Shown: positions 1 through 6,699, numbered from the stretch's first letter. The stretch is 8,776 nucleotides of DNA from Bacillota bacterium (GCA_021820825.1 JAKADD010000088.1:1-8776), one strand, 5' to 3'. Notes: generated by a model from the sequence alone, not told the origin. Made by a program: numbers and translations.

Positions 1-549
1 ATTGACAAGGGTGAAATCATAGTGATCCTTATGCGCCATTTCCAGTTCTACACGCTGCAGACGTTTTTCGATGTTTCTGGCGTCGGCGTCACGATTATGG
101 AGACGATTCGACAATTCGTCCAACGAAGGCGGAGTAATAAATATGGAACAGATATGTTTGGGGAAAGCAGCTATGGCGTCCGCACATCCCAGTACGTCCA
201 TATCCGTGATGATGTCGTATCCATGCGCGATTGCATACTGAATGGACGGCAGATGCGTTCCATAATAGTCATTGGTGTGGATCCGTTTCCACTCCAGGAA
301 TTGGCCCCGTTCGATCATCGCCTCAAACTCTTCCGTGGTTACAAATACATAGGGGTGCATCTGACTCTCTCCAGGGCGCATGGCCCGCGTCGTAGCGGAC
401 GGCATATAGTAAACTCCCTGAAGACCACTCTGCACGATGCTCAGCAGCGTGTTCTTCCCCACTCCAGACGGGCCTGACAAGATAAAAAAGTAGCCGTCGC
501 GGTCTCGCCTGTCTTCAGGTCGAAAGTTTATAAACACTTCGGGAACCAT
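1..549 (-). CDS. gmk: Guanylate kinase-family protein, 3' end cut by window edge
   Basis: Reading the minus strand from an ATG at 549 gives 183 codons without a stop to the left edge, so the C-terminus is missing. The protein matches guanylate kinase (GMP + ATP to GDP + ADP, cytoplasmic). It has a P-loop GPSGVGKNT at residues 26-34, the GMP-binding SATTR at 51-55, R58 and RPGE ending at E61, Y67, FLEW with E86, YYGT at 95-98, the D116-M-D118 pair, and the RL...NR lid region near 149-153. AGGAGG at 556-561 lies 6 nt before this ATG; another in-frame ATG at 555 touches it and is less likely. Odd points: Asn33 sits where the family has Ser or Gly after the P-loop lysine, and the usual E-x-D/N-G-x-x-Y segment reads ESQMHPY. 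The neighbours are not the remA/rpoZ/coaBC set I expect beside Bacillota gmk, so this may be a second, divergent copy. Family assignment is strong; being the essential housekeeping enzyme is not shown. Confidence 0.85.
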   Translation of the reverse strand, partial: MVPEVFINFRPEDRRDRDGYFFILSGPSGVGKNTLLSIVQSGLQGVYYMPSATTRAMRPGESQMHPYVFVTTEEFEAMIERGQFLEWKRIHTNDYYGTHLPSIQYAIAHGYDIITDMDVLGCADAIAAFPKHICSIFITPPSLDELSNRLHNRDADARNIEKRLQRVELEMAHKDHYDFTLVN

Positions 550-617
550 GCCCATCCTCCTAAAGGAAATGAAAACCTGACTATACATCCGAGTCTACAG
601 GATCAACGGTTTACAAT

Positions 618-646
618 ATTATGAGTGGTTCAACCCAAGCTGTCAA
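618..646 (-). promoter_or_regulatory. Sigma-A-type promoter for the guanylate kinase gene
   Basis: On the minus strand a perfect -35 TTGACA (641-646) is followed, after exactly 17 nt, by CATAAT (618-623), which has one mismatch to TATAAT. Transcription would begin near 610, leaving a leader of about 60 nt before the gmk start at 549. It lies just past the stop codon of the upstream secreted-protein gene, so gmk need not depend on read-through. This is a sequence match only. Confidence 0.75.
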
Positions 647-670
647 TGATTCGAGACGCATGGACGCATA

Positions 671-2089
671 TCAGTACCAGGAAAATGGGATGGCATCAAA
701 TGCGACTCCACGCCGAAGCGCAGCGACGCTATTGACTGCATAGTTGGCTGTATTCGGAGGATACCATGCAATTCCTACGGTATGCGCCGTCTGTTTCAGC
801 AACTGAACCGGCAGCGGTTTGCCCCGCAGAGTAATCACGGTCTGCAGGGGATTGCGCACAATAAAGGTAATACCGTGCAACTGATTCCAGTCGGGAATGA
901 ATGTTCCGTCCACCGGGTCCGCCACATCTTCGATGTTGATATAGGTGACGCCGCGTGCATACGAGGTGCTGTAGCGCAGGTGCTGCTGCACCAGGTTGTA
1001 GAGAAGCAGTCGGCTGGTGCGCGCCACGAGGATAATCCCGCGATCCTGCAAATGGGCAAGCCCAACCAGTGACTCAATGGCGCTCGTCGGCAGTACAAAG
1101 CGGTTCGGATTGCCTTCTAGGTGTTGCGCAATAATCGTGTATCCGTGCGTGCTGATTAACTGCTCCAGCAAACCAGGCGCAAGTTCGCGATATAAATCGT
1201 ACGGGTTCCAAAAATCATGCCAATCATAGATCCATGGATGATCCGGCCTCTTGATCAGATTCAGCGTGCCGGTAAACCGCCAAAATCCCCATATTGAATG
1301 GCCATCACGCAAGCGTGTGGGGTAAATCATGGAGGGGTAGCTATACTGATTATTGTAGATGTCTGCCCAGACGAAGCGGACGCCTTCCTTGCGCAACAGG
1401 TCTGTCACATAGTATGGCGAGTAGGGATTGTCGCCCTGCTGGTAATTGAAGAACTCGTTGTTCTGATACCCGTAAGCGCCAAAATTCGCCCTGTTGGACT
1501 GATTGCCATGATCCGTAAACACCGTGAGATGAACCCCGTGCGCCATCATGTAGTGCATCGCGTACACGGCCTGCGCCCTGGTAAACAGCGTTCCCTTTGC
1601 ACCGACGCGAGAAAAGTCGCCCATGGAATGGATCGTGTCGATCCAGCCCACCTTCATATAATAGAGCAGGATGGGTCCATCGTACAACTGATGCGAAATA
1701 CCCTTAAAAAAAGTCATCTCACTGGACAGTGGCGTATGGTTCATGTCTATGGTATAACGCATATTGGATCCGTTGTATAAAAAGAAGGAGTCGCTTACAT
1801 CCAATCCCAGTCCGCGCCCCATGGGTGTTTCAATCGTCGTATTGAGAAATTCATGAATCAGATTAAACTTTCTGAGCGTCACATGATCGGCGTCCGATTC
1901 GATGGCCAGCATGGCCTGAAACGGGTAGGGAAATTTCCGCAGGCTGACGCTTTGGCGGGGAAATCCCGGGTTTATATACACACTTGTCTGTCTATGTTGC
2001 GGACCCTGCGCCGACGTAAGCGGCGGTGTTATCGCGAGCGCCGCGCCAACAGCGGCCATTAACAGAACGATCTGCCATGCACGAATCAA
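671..2089 (-). CDS. Secreted protein, possible NodB/polysaccharide-deacetylase-like barrel
   Basis: This gene encodes 472 aa starting at TTG (2087-2089), directly after an in-frame TGA, so no longer start exists; AGGATGGTGA (2094-2103) is the only plausible ribosome binding site. Residues 1-28 form a signal peptide (an Arg, then a hydrophobic run ending near TSAQG), so the product is probably exported. I do not recognise a named family. Weak echoes of the NodB homology fold are an acidic SDAD at 65-68 (compare motif 1 Asp-Asp), HSMGDF at 154-159 (compare the HSxxH motif, but without the second His), FTDHGN at 191-196, and AQH at 321-323 late in the domain. The protein is rich in Trp, Tyr and His, as in carbohydrate-active enzymes. 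If the fold is right, a role in cell-wall or exopolysaccharide processing would follow; that is inference. It is divergent from the EamA permease. An unrelated glycoside-hydrolase barrel is a fair alternative. Confidence 0.8.
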   Translation of the reverse strand: MIRAWQIVLLMAAVGAALAITPPLTSAQGPQHRQTSVYINPGFPRQSVSLRKFPYPFQAMLAIESDADHVTLRKFNLIHEFLNTTIETPMGRGLGLDVSDSFFLYNGSNMRYTIDMNHTPLSSEMTFFKGISHQLYDGPILLYYMKVGWIDTIHSMGDFSRVGAKGTLFTRAQAVYAMHYMMAHGVHLTVFTDHGNQSNRANFGAYGYQNNEFFNYQQGDNPYSPYYVTDLLRKEGVRFVWADIYNNQYSYPSMIYPTRLRDGHSIWGFWRFTGTLNLIKRPDHPWIYDWHDFWNPYDLYRELAPGLLEQLISTHGYTIIAQHLEGNPNRFVLPTSAIESLVGLAHLQDRGIILVARTSRLLLYNLVQQHLRYSTSYARGVTYINIEDVADPVDGTFIPDWNQLHGITFIVRNPLQTVITLRGKPLPVQLLKQTAHTVGIAWYPPNTANYAVNSVAALRRGVAFDAIPFSWY

Positions 2090-2095
2090 TCAATC
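2084..2095. repeat. Three tandem AATC units at the TTG start of the secreted-protein gene
   Basis: The plus strand carries three perfect AATC units, read as GATT on the minus strand. They contain the TTG start codon (2087-2089) and its preceding in-frame stop. Gain or loss of a unit upstream of the start would change ribosome-site spacing, not the reading frame. Three units is short and may be chance. Confidence 0.5.
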
Positions 2096-2126
2096 ACCAT
2101 CCTATTTGATCATCAGTACCGGAAGG

Positions 2127-3053
2127 ATGACATATACGAACTGGAAAACGGTAACCGCTGTCGCTGTAACCCTGCTATTTTGGTCATCCGCATTCGCTGG
2201 CATACGCGCAGCGCTGCAGGGAGGGTACACACCCGGCCATGTCGTGCTGTTGCGTTTTTTAAGCGCGTCGATCGTATTCCTCATTTACGCCGCCGTGAAA
2301 GGAATCCGTCTGCCCAAGCGCCAGGACGCGCCTAAAATCGCGCTTCTGGCATTTATCGGCATCTCAGTGTATCACACCGCCCTGACGTTTGGCGAGACCG
2401 CCGTACAGGCTGGAACAGCCAGTCTGATCATCGCCGTTGCTCCTGCCTTCACGGCAATCGTTGCTGCGTTCGTTTTGAGGGAACGCCTCACCCGCATTGG
2501 CTGGTTCGGAATTGTCATTGGATTCATCGGCACGGGCTTGATTACATTCGGCTCAGGAGAAACACAGGGATTTACACAGGGCGCCCTGTTGATTCTCATT
2601 TCTTCCGCCAGCGCGGCTGTATTCTTTGTATTTCAGAAACCGCTCTATCAAACATATCAACCGCTTGAACTGACCGCCTATTTTACCTGGTTTGGCACGC
2701 TGCCCATGCTTCTGTTTGTTCCTGGTCTCTGGCAGCAGATACGCCAAGCGCCGATACCTGCGACGCTCACTGCCGTGTATATCGGGATCTTCCCGGCAGC
2801 CATCGCCTATGTGGCCTGGGGATACGCGCTCAGCAGAGCCAGGGCGAGCACCGTGGCAAGCGCGCTCTATATCAACCCCATCCTGGCGATCGTCATTGCC
2901 TGGATCTGGTTAGGCGAGTTCCCCAAGCCAGTCGCGATTATAGGCGGCCTGGTTGCGATTACAGGCGTCGTGGCCGTCAACGTCTGGGGAAAAGCAGGAA
3001 CTGTTCCAGTTCCCGCGAGCATTGAGAAACCGCACACAAGCGAAATACCGTAA
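2127..3053 (+). CDS. EamA/DMT-family permease (ten-helix transporter)
   Basis: From ATG 2127 this encodes 308 aa in about ten membrane-spanning stretches arranged as two EamA repeats, the layout of drug/metabolite transporter superfamily exporters in the cytoplasmic membrane. Each repeat carries the family's signature: APAF followed by FVLRERL (105-121) in the first, and NPIL followed by WLGEF (250-265) in the second. The N-terminal FWSSAFAGIRAAL (18-30) matches the usual 'W(G/S)S' entry of helix 1. Length is typical (about 290-310). The substrate cannot be read from sequence; amino acids, their analogues and other small metabolites are known for the family. The start is uncertain: an in-frame TTG at 2106 adds seven residues but has no ribosome binding site, while GGAAGG at 2121-2126 touches the ATG with no spacer. 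The hydrophilic tail after about residue 288 is Pro/Lys-rich. The divergent partner starts only 16-37 bp away, so promoter elements must overlap coding sequence. Confidence 0.9.
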   Translation: MTYTNWKTVTAVAVTLLFWSSAFAGIRAALQGGYTPGHVVLLRFLSASIVFLIYAAVKGIRLPKRQDAPKIALLAFIGISVYHTALTFGETAVQAGTASLIIAVAPAFTAIVAAFVLRERLTRIGWFGIVIGFIGTGLITFGSGETQGFTQGALLILISSASAAVFFVFQKPLYQTYQPLELTAYFTWFGTLPMLLFVPGLWQQIRQAPIPATLTAVYIGIFPAAIAYVAWGYALSRARASTVASALYINPILAIVIAWIWLGEFPKPVAIIGGLVAITGVVAVNVWGKAGTVPVPASIEKPHTSEIP

Positions 3054-3081
3054 CCTGCGATTAATGAAATACGGCGAACCG

Positions 3082-3090
3082 TGCTAAAAT
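3082..3090 (+). promoter_or_regulatory. Candidate extended -10 promoter upstream of ctaA
   Basis: TGCTAAAAT fits an extended -10 (TGN followed by TAAAAT, one mismatch to consensus). The best -35 is poor (TTAATG at 3061-3066, 18 nt upstream), as extended -10 promoters tolerate. Transcription from about 3097 would leave a leader of roughly 95 nt to the ctaA start at 3192. No terminator is visible between the permease stop (3053) and this site, so co-transcription is also possible. Confidence 0.45.
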
Positions 3091-3177
3091 TAAACTCTTG
3101 TTCATGATTGCCTCTGTCACGGAGCCTAACCGTGGCTTATACTGATACAGGACGCCTGTCCGCCATGCTCATATCCC

Positions 3178-3184
3178 GGAGGTG
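3178..3184 (+). promoter_or_regulatory. Ribosome binding site that fixes the ctaA start at TTG 3192
   Basis: GGAGGTG lies 7 nt before an in-frame TTG (3192-3194). Other in-frame starts (TTG 3108, ATG 3165) have no such site. The shorter protein (322 aa) also agrees better with the roughly 305-aa Bacillus CtaA. Confidence 0.8.
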
Positions 3185-3191
3185 TCACCAT

Positions 3192-4160
3192 TTGTCACCG
3201 GATCACAACGAAGTTGAACGGAGACAGCCGTCGAAACCGCTTCTATGGCTTGGATGTATTTCTACGTTTGGAATGTTCATCATCAACTTTATCGGTTTTC
3301 TGGATACCCAGACCAATTCAGCAGAGGGCTGCGGACCTGACTGGCCATTGTGCAACGGCCAAATCCTCCCCTCGCTCAATAACTCACATGTCATCATCGA
3401 ATTTCTTCATCGCTTCCTCGTGGGCTTTTTCGCCCTCGTCGCCGTGGTATTCGCGGTCTGGGCATGGCGCCGCTTTGGCAACTGGCTGGAGGTGCGCATA
3501 TTCGCATCGATCGCTCTTGGTTTTATTGTCATTCAGTCAATCCTTGGAGCTCTTGCAGTGGTGTTCGTCAACCCCCCAAGCGTTCTGGCTCTGCATTTGG
3601 GGTTCGGCCTCCTTGGACTCGTCGGGGTTGCTCTCCTGACCGTATTTCTGTTTCAGTACAGAGCGTACCTGCAGTCTAAACCAAGCGGTCTGACAAACAG
3701 AAATCAACCGCTCGGTCGCGTACTCCGTCAATTTATCAGATGGACATGGGTCTATGTGTTTGCCGCCGTTTACGTTGGATCGGACGTGGCTTTCGAGGGA
3801 GCTGCCACAGCATGCAGGGGCTGGCCGCTCTGCAATGGCCTCTGGTTCCCCGGATTCTCCGGAAATGTCGGGCTGGTCTTTTTCCACCGTCTCATAGCGA
3901 TCGGGCTCGCCGTCATTGTAATCATTCTTCTTATGCAACTCAGCAAAGCACGGCACACGCGCCCTGATCTGTATCGGGCGACCATTTACCTGTTCGTGCT
4001 CGTCATTTTGCAGATCATCAGCGGCGCCTACGTCATTCTCAGCAATATCAGTCTGAACGCCGATCTGCTCCACGTATCATTGCTGATGGTGCTGTTTACA
4101 CTACTGAGCTACCTTGTCATGCAAAGTTTTCGCTTCCGGTTTCCTGTTCGACAGCAATAA
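3192..4160 (+). CDS. ctaA: Haem A synthase, COX15/CtaA family
   Basis: This 322-aa membrane protein oxidises the C8 methyl of haem O to formyl, giving haem A for aa3/caa3-type terminal oxidases. It shows eight hydrophobic segments in two four-helix halves. Residues known from Bacillus subtilis CtaA appear in order: the first extracellular Cys pair C47 and C54 (in CGPDWPLC), the E70-x-x-H73 motif (EFLH), H135 (ALHLGF), the second Cys pair C208 and C214 (CRGWPLC), H232 (FFHRL) and H294 (LLHVS). All four haem-ligand histidines and the catalytic Glu are therefore present, so it should be active. The start is TTG behind GGAGGTG. Upstream is the EamA permease; downstream it converges on the transglutaminase gene. 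Haem O synthase (ctaB) and oxidase subunit genes, often near ctaA in Bacillus, are not within this window. It implies aerobic respiration with a haem A oxidase. Confidence 0.97.
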   Translation: MSPDHNEVERRQPSKPLLWLGCISTFGMFIINFIGFLDTQTNSAEGCGPDWPLCNGQILPSLNNSHVIIEFLHRFLVGFFALVAVVFAVWAWRRFGNWLEVRIFASIALGFIVIQSILGALAVVFVNPPSVLALHLGFGLLGLVGVALLTVFLFQYRAYLQSKPSGLTNRNQPLGRVLRQFIRWTWVYVFAAVYVGSDVAFEGAATACRGWPLCNGLWFPGFSGNVGLVFFHRLIAIGLAVIVIILLMQLSKARHTRPDLYRATIYLFVLVILQIISGAYVILSNISLNADLLHVSLLMVLFTLLSYLVMQSFRFRFPVRQQ

Positions 4161-4166
4161 CCAGGG

Positions 4167-4209
4167 AAAAACGACGCGCGAGGTTCCCGAGTTCCGGGAA
4201 TCTCGCGTC
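4167..4209 (-). terminator. Rho-independent terminator of the stalk-transglutaminase gene
   Basis: A hairpin at 4173-4209 has a stem of about 14 bp, with a G-U wobble, around a 5-nt loop (4189-4193). On the minus strand it is followed by GTTTTT (4167-4172). The T-run exists only in the minus direction, so it should stop transcription of the gene ending at 4248. On the plus strand it begins 12 nt past the ctaA stop without a U-tract, so termination of ctaA there is less certain. Confidence 0.8.
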
Positions 4210-4247
4210 ACGCAACAACATATCCGGTCACCGCCGCTCTGCGCGTT

Positions 4248-6179
4248 TCATTGTATTGATCCGTCATTCAAGGAAGGATCAAGGACGTGTGTGTTGTTAA
4301 AACTAACCGTGTTCGTGACGAATTCGTCTGAGATCGTGGAGTTGACCGCTTGATCGCCGCCGTTCCACGTCGGATCAAGAAGTATCCAACTCGCGCCATT
4401 CCAAGCCTGCACCCACGCGTGCGCATCTTGCGGGTTTTTGGTCAATGCGTTTGGCGTTGTCCAAGTACTGTTGGCGAGACCGGTTAAAAATTGTGCGGGA
4501 ATACCCACCGATTGCAAAAGTGAGACGGTAAGCGATGCGTAGTCCTGGCAGACTCCCGAGTCCGTGTTCAATGCGGACAGATTGTCTTGATAATAGTAAT
4601 TCGCCGCGCTCTGCACTTCCGCTTGGTTGTATATGATGGATTCGCTAACGTAGTTCGAAATCGCTTCGATCGCCGTGTTGATTGATGGCGAATTTTCGAG
4701 AAGGGTGGCGGCGATGGCGTTGAATTTAGGGCTCATGTTGTAATCCCCCTGCGTGGAGGACAGCAGCGACGCGCGCAAAGCCGTGGGCGCAGGGTCAGCC
4801 ACATTGACACTGTATGAGCTGTTGGGGAAGGTATAGCCAGAGCTTGTTTGTATCGACGCCGTTACGGTTTTCAAGAAATTTGGGAATAAAGTGACCTGGA
4901 CAGACCCTGTGAACGGGGAACGGACCAGCCCCGAAAATACGCCATTAACGACTGGCAATCGGTAATCCCAATAGGGTTGCGTTTTGTCGCTGCTGTTGTA
5001 TAAGAGCACAGTGATCGCAGACAACGGTTGTGTGGTGGTTCCACTGATGGGGATCCAGCCGCCAACCGCCGCATCCTTATAGTATGTGAGGCCCGCATGC
5101 GAGCTCAGGGGAACAGTCGGCAATCCAGTTGGCAGCGAAAGGACCCCTGTGTACTTGGGCGACAATGGGAAGGGTACACTCGGCAGTTCATTTTGCCCCA
5201 CAGTGATAACGAGCGGAACGCTGTAGACTCCGTTGTATTCCGCCTGAACCGTGTAGATTCCAGGGGTGAATGCGACAAAATCCGCTTTGGCGATTTGCTG
5301 ATTGTTGTTTCCCCTCGTCCATTCCGAAGTTCCCGGTGTGATTGTTGCGTTGGCGCTGTTGACATACCACGACGTATTTTGATCAACAACGTCCGCAGCG
5401 TTCGTATAGGCGAACAGATACAGGGTTTGCTTCGGCTGCACCTGGAGCATGGGGGTTCCAACCGCCGCCGTCGCGGGGTTGTTGGTTTGCGCCGAGACAT
5501 AGAACGACTCTGACGCGCGTTGCCAAAACCCACTGTCGTTCGTCGCTGCATTGGCGAGAGGCGCGGTGGAGACCGTCTGCCCGTCAATAGCGAGCGGGAA
5601 ACTCAAGGTAGGCGCCGTCGTGCTCCCTGACGCATTCGATGGAGACGCGTTCGTGCTGGAGCCATTGCTGGTTTGAGATGAACTCCCGGTTCCGGATGGG
5701 GTTTCCGTCAAATTCCAGACTCCGTTTGTCCACGTGCTCGTCAAATTGATGTAACTCACAGCCTGCATGATAAACCAGATAGGCATGAACGTTGTATATA
5801 CGCCAGTGCCTGGATCTTTGCGAACCAGCGTGGACGCATTTTCTACAAGAACCCCATTCACATAAATGCCTGTCAACCCATTGGCGGCCACTGCTGCCGG
5901 GGTTCCTGAAGCTGGTCCTGTGATGGCCCAGTGATGTGTCAATCCGTTCCAGGTCGCGACAACGCCAAGGCTCTTTAACGCTTGCATGACGTACCAGATG
6001 GGCATATAGGTCGTTCCACCATGTACAAAACTGTATGGATGCGAAAGGCTTTGACCGTTGATGTCGATCCCACGTTGCGTCATCGTCGTGGCCGCACTCT
6101 GCGCAAAGGCCAGCGAACTGGGGGCAACCCCAAGAATGGCCGCCAATGCTATGCTGGTTGTCCATCTGCGTTTCCTCAT
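4248..6179 (-). CDS. Secreted stalk-domain protein with C-terminal transglutaminase-like domain
   Basis: Starting at ATG 6179 this encodes 643 aa. GAGGG (6186-6190) lies 6 nt upstream; an ATG 12 codons earlier (6215) has no ribosome binding site and would spoil the signal peptide MRKRRWTTSIALAAILG..., probably cleaved after AFA at residue 26. Two stalk modules follow (about 36-86 and 103-158), each with a PIW(Y/F)(V/I)MQA core and a TW-N-G...W closing strand, related to the copper-amine-oxidase N-terminal-like stalk. Then come a Ser/Thr/Asn linker (about 160-191), a beta-rich middle (about 192-460) and a helical segment. Last is a transglutaminase-like domain with the Cys-His-Asp triad visible as GVCQDYA (C544), DAHAWV (H587) and LDPTW (D602). 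The fold can act as a protease, a crosslinker or an amidase, and the substrate is unknown. Export and the stalks suggest work on the cell surface or envelope. It has its own terminator and is probably a single-gene unit. Confidence 0.93.
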   Translation of the reverse strand: MRKRRWTTSIALAAILGVAPSSLAFAQSAATTMTQRGIDINGQSLSHPYSFVHGGTTYMPIWYVMQALKSLGVVATWNGLTHHWAITGPASGTPAAVAANGLTGIYVNGVLVENASTLVRKDPGTGVYTTFMPIWFIMQAVSYINLTSTWTNGVWNLTETPSGTGSSSQTSNGSSTNASPSNASGSTTAPTLSFPLAIDGQTVSTAPLANAATNDSGFWQRASESFYVSAQTNNPATAAVGTPMLQVQPKQTLYLFAYTNAADVVDQNTSWYVNSANATITPGTSEWTRGNNNQQIAKADFVAFTPGIYTVQAEYNGVYSVPLVITVGQNELPSVPFPLSPKYTGVLSLPTGLPTVPLSSHAGLTYYKDAAVGGWIPISGTTTQPLSAITVLLYNSSDKTQPYWDYRLPVVNGVFSGLVRSPFTGSVQVTLFPNFLKTVTASIQTSSGYTFPNSSYSVNVADPAPTALRASLLSSTQGDYNMSPKFNAIAATLLENSPSINTAIEAISNYVSESIIYNQAEVQSAANYYYQDNLSALNTDSGVCQDYASLTVSLLQSVGIPAQFLTGLANSTWTTPNALTKNPQDAHAWVQAWNGASWILLDPTWNGGDQAVNSTISDEFVTNTVSFNNTHVLDPSLNDGSIQ

Positions 6180-6407
6180 CCATTTCCCTCGATCCAGTTT
6201 GCTGTTTTCCGTCATTGCTTGATCGTCGCAGACGTCTCTTTACTAGATTACCTTGGATGAGGAGATTTTGCACGGTTTCTTTCAAAAGTGCTCGAGTATG
6301 CGCACCGGTTTGCTGTCCAGTTCTACGCTGCCGAATGAAGGGGGGTAGGGGGTAGGGCAAGAGTGTGAGATTGATGAAAAAAAGAGAGAACATGCTAATT
6401 GAGCACG
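6180..6407. other. Leader region between tRNA terminator and stalk-transglutaminase gene
   Basis: About 230 bp with no gene I can support. On the minus strand it must hold the promoter of the gene starting at 6179, but I find no convincing -35/-10 pair. It includes a C-rich tract (G-rich on the plus strand, 6340-6357) with runs of 6, 5 and 3 separated by TA. No known riboswitch class is recognisable by eye. Confidence 0.5.
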
Positions 6408-6436
6408 AAAAAAGAGTTCCCATACATCTGGGAACC
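6408..6436 (-). terminator. Rho-independent terminator of tRNA-Arg
   Basis: On the minus strand GTTCCCA (6429-6435) pairs with TGGGAAC (6416-6422) around a 6-nt loop, followed two bases later by six Ts (6408-6413). It lies about 20 nt beyond the encoded CCA of the tRNA, as expected for a single tRNA transcription unit. Confidence 0.85.
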
Positions 6437-6455
6437 CACGACGCAACAGCTTTTT

Positions 6456-6534
6456 TGGTGCACCCGGAGGGACTCGAACCCCCGCAAGACGCGGTTTAGG
6501 AAACCACCGCTCTATCCACCTGAGCTACGGGTGC
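6456..6534 (-). tRNA. tRNA-Arg, anticodon CCU (reads AGG)
   Basis: Folding by eye on the minus strand gives acceptor GCACCCG/CGGGTGC (7 bp), D stem GCTC/GAGC with a 9-nt loop holding GG, and anticodon stem GTGGT/ACCGC with one wobble. The anticodon loop is TTCCTAA, placing CCT (6498-6500) at positions 34-36. T stem is GGGGG/CCCTC with loop TTCGAGT, discriminator A, and an encoded CCA (6456-6458). The variable region comes out as 7 nt (GTCTTGC), longer than the common 4-5. It charges with arginine and decodes AGG codons. Its own promoter (6630-6658) and terminator (6408-6436) flank it. Confidence 0.95.
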
Positions 6535-6629
6535 ATGTCGTGAATGTGAATCGTAGCAGCCCTCCCGTAAAACCATATCGGCTTACAGGTACTTCGTGAG
6601 CAATGACTCCGAGCGCCGACCGCGAGCAC

Positions 6630-6658
6630 ATTATAACACTGTGGCAACGAGTAATAAA
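6630..6658 (-). promoter_or_regulatory. Extended -10 promoter for tRNA-Arg
   Basis: On the minus strand TGTTATAAT (6630-6638) is a perfect TATAAT with the TGN extension. The -35, 17 nt upstream, is weak (TTTATT, 6653-6658). Transcription would start near 6623, about 90 nt before the mature tRNA 5' end at 6534. No coding sequence is seen in between, so a 5' leader must be trimmed off. Confidence 0.7.
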
Positions 6659-6669
6659 GCCGACCGACC

Positions 6670-6699
6670 TTAACATCTTAACGCATCATACCTCATGAT
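6670..6699 (+). promoter_or_regulatory. Weak candidate promoter for the 97-aa small protein gene
   Basis: TTAACA (6670-6675, five of six matches to the -35) is followed after 18 nt by CATGAT (6694-6699, four of six matches to the -10). The leader to ATG 6839 would be about 130 nt. The rest of the 6535-6838 gap holds the opposing tRNA promoter, and I see no gene in it. Confidence 0.3.

Noticed and set aside
22..477. Plus-strand open frame of 151 codons
   Set aside because: It lies antisense to the guanylate kinase frame, whose motifs are unmistakable, and resembles no protein family.
1298..1780. Plus-strand open frame of 160 codons
   Set aside because: Antisense shadow of the secreted NodB-like gene, with no ribosome binding site or recognisable domain.
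3108..3191. Longer N-terminus for haem A synthase (TTG 3108 or ATG 3165)
   Set aside because: Neither has a ribosome site; the extra residues are not membrane-like and exceed the family length.
3537..4073. Minus-strand open frame of 178 codons
   Set aside because: Antisense to ctaA. Its acidic, low-hydrophobicity composition is what membrane-protein codons give in reverse.
6180..6215. ATG at 6215 as the start of the stalk-transglutaminase protein
   Set aside because: No ribosome binding site precedes it, while GAGGG is well placed for ATG 6179, which gives a standard signal peptide.
6340..6357. Canonical G-quadruplex
   Set aside because: Only three separated runs of three or more G are present; four are needed.
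5584..6423. Minus-strand open frame of 279 codons overlapping the stalk-transglutaminase gene
   Set aside because: It is an out-of-phase reading of the stalk modules, crosses the tRNA terminator, and lacks signal peptide or domain features.
6456..6534. tRNA-Arg as an integration (att) site of a mobile element
   Set aside because: No integrase, no direct repeat of the tRNA 3' end, and no compositional change in the window.
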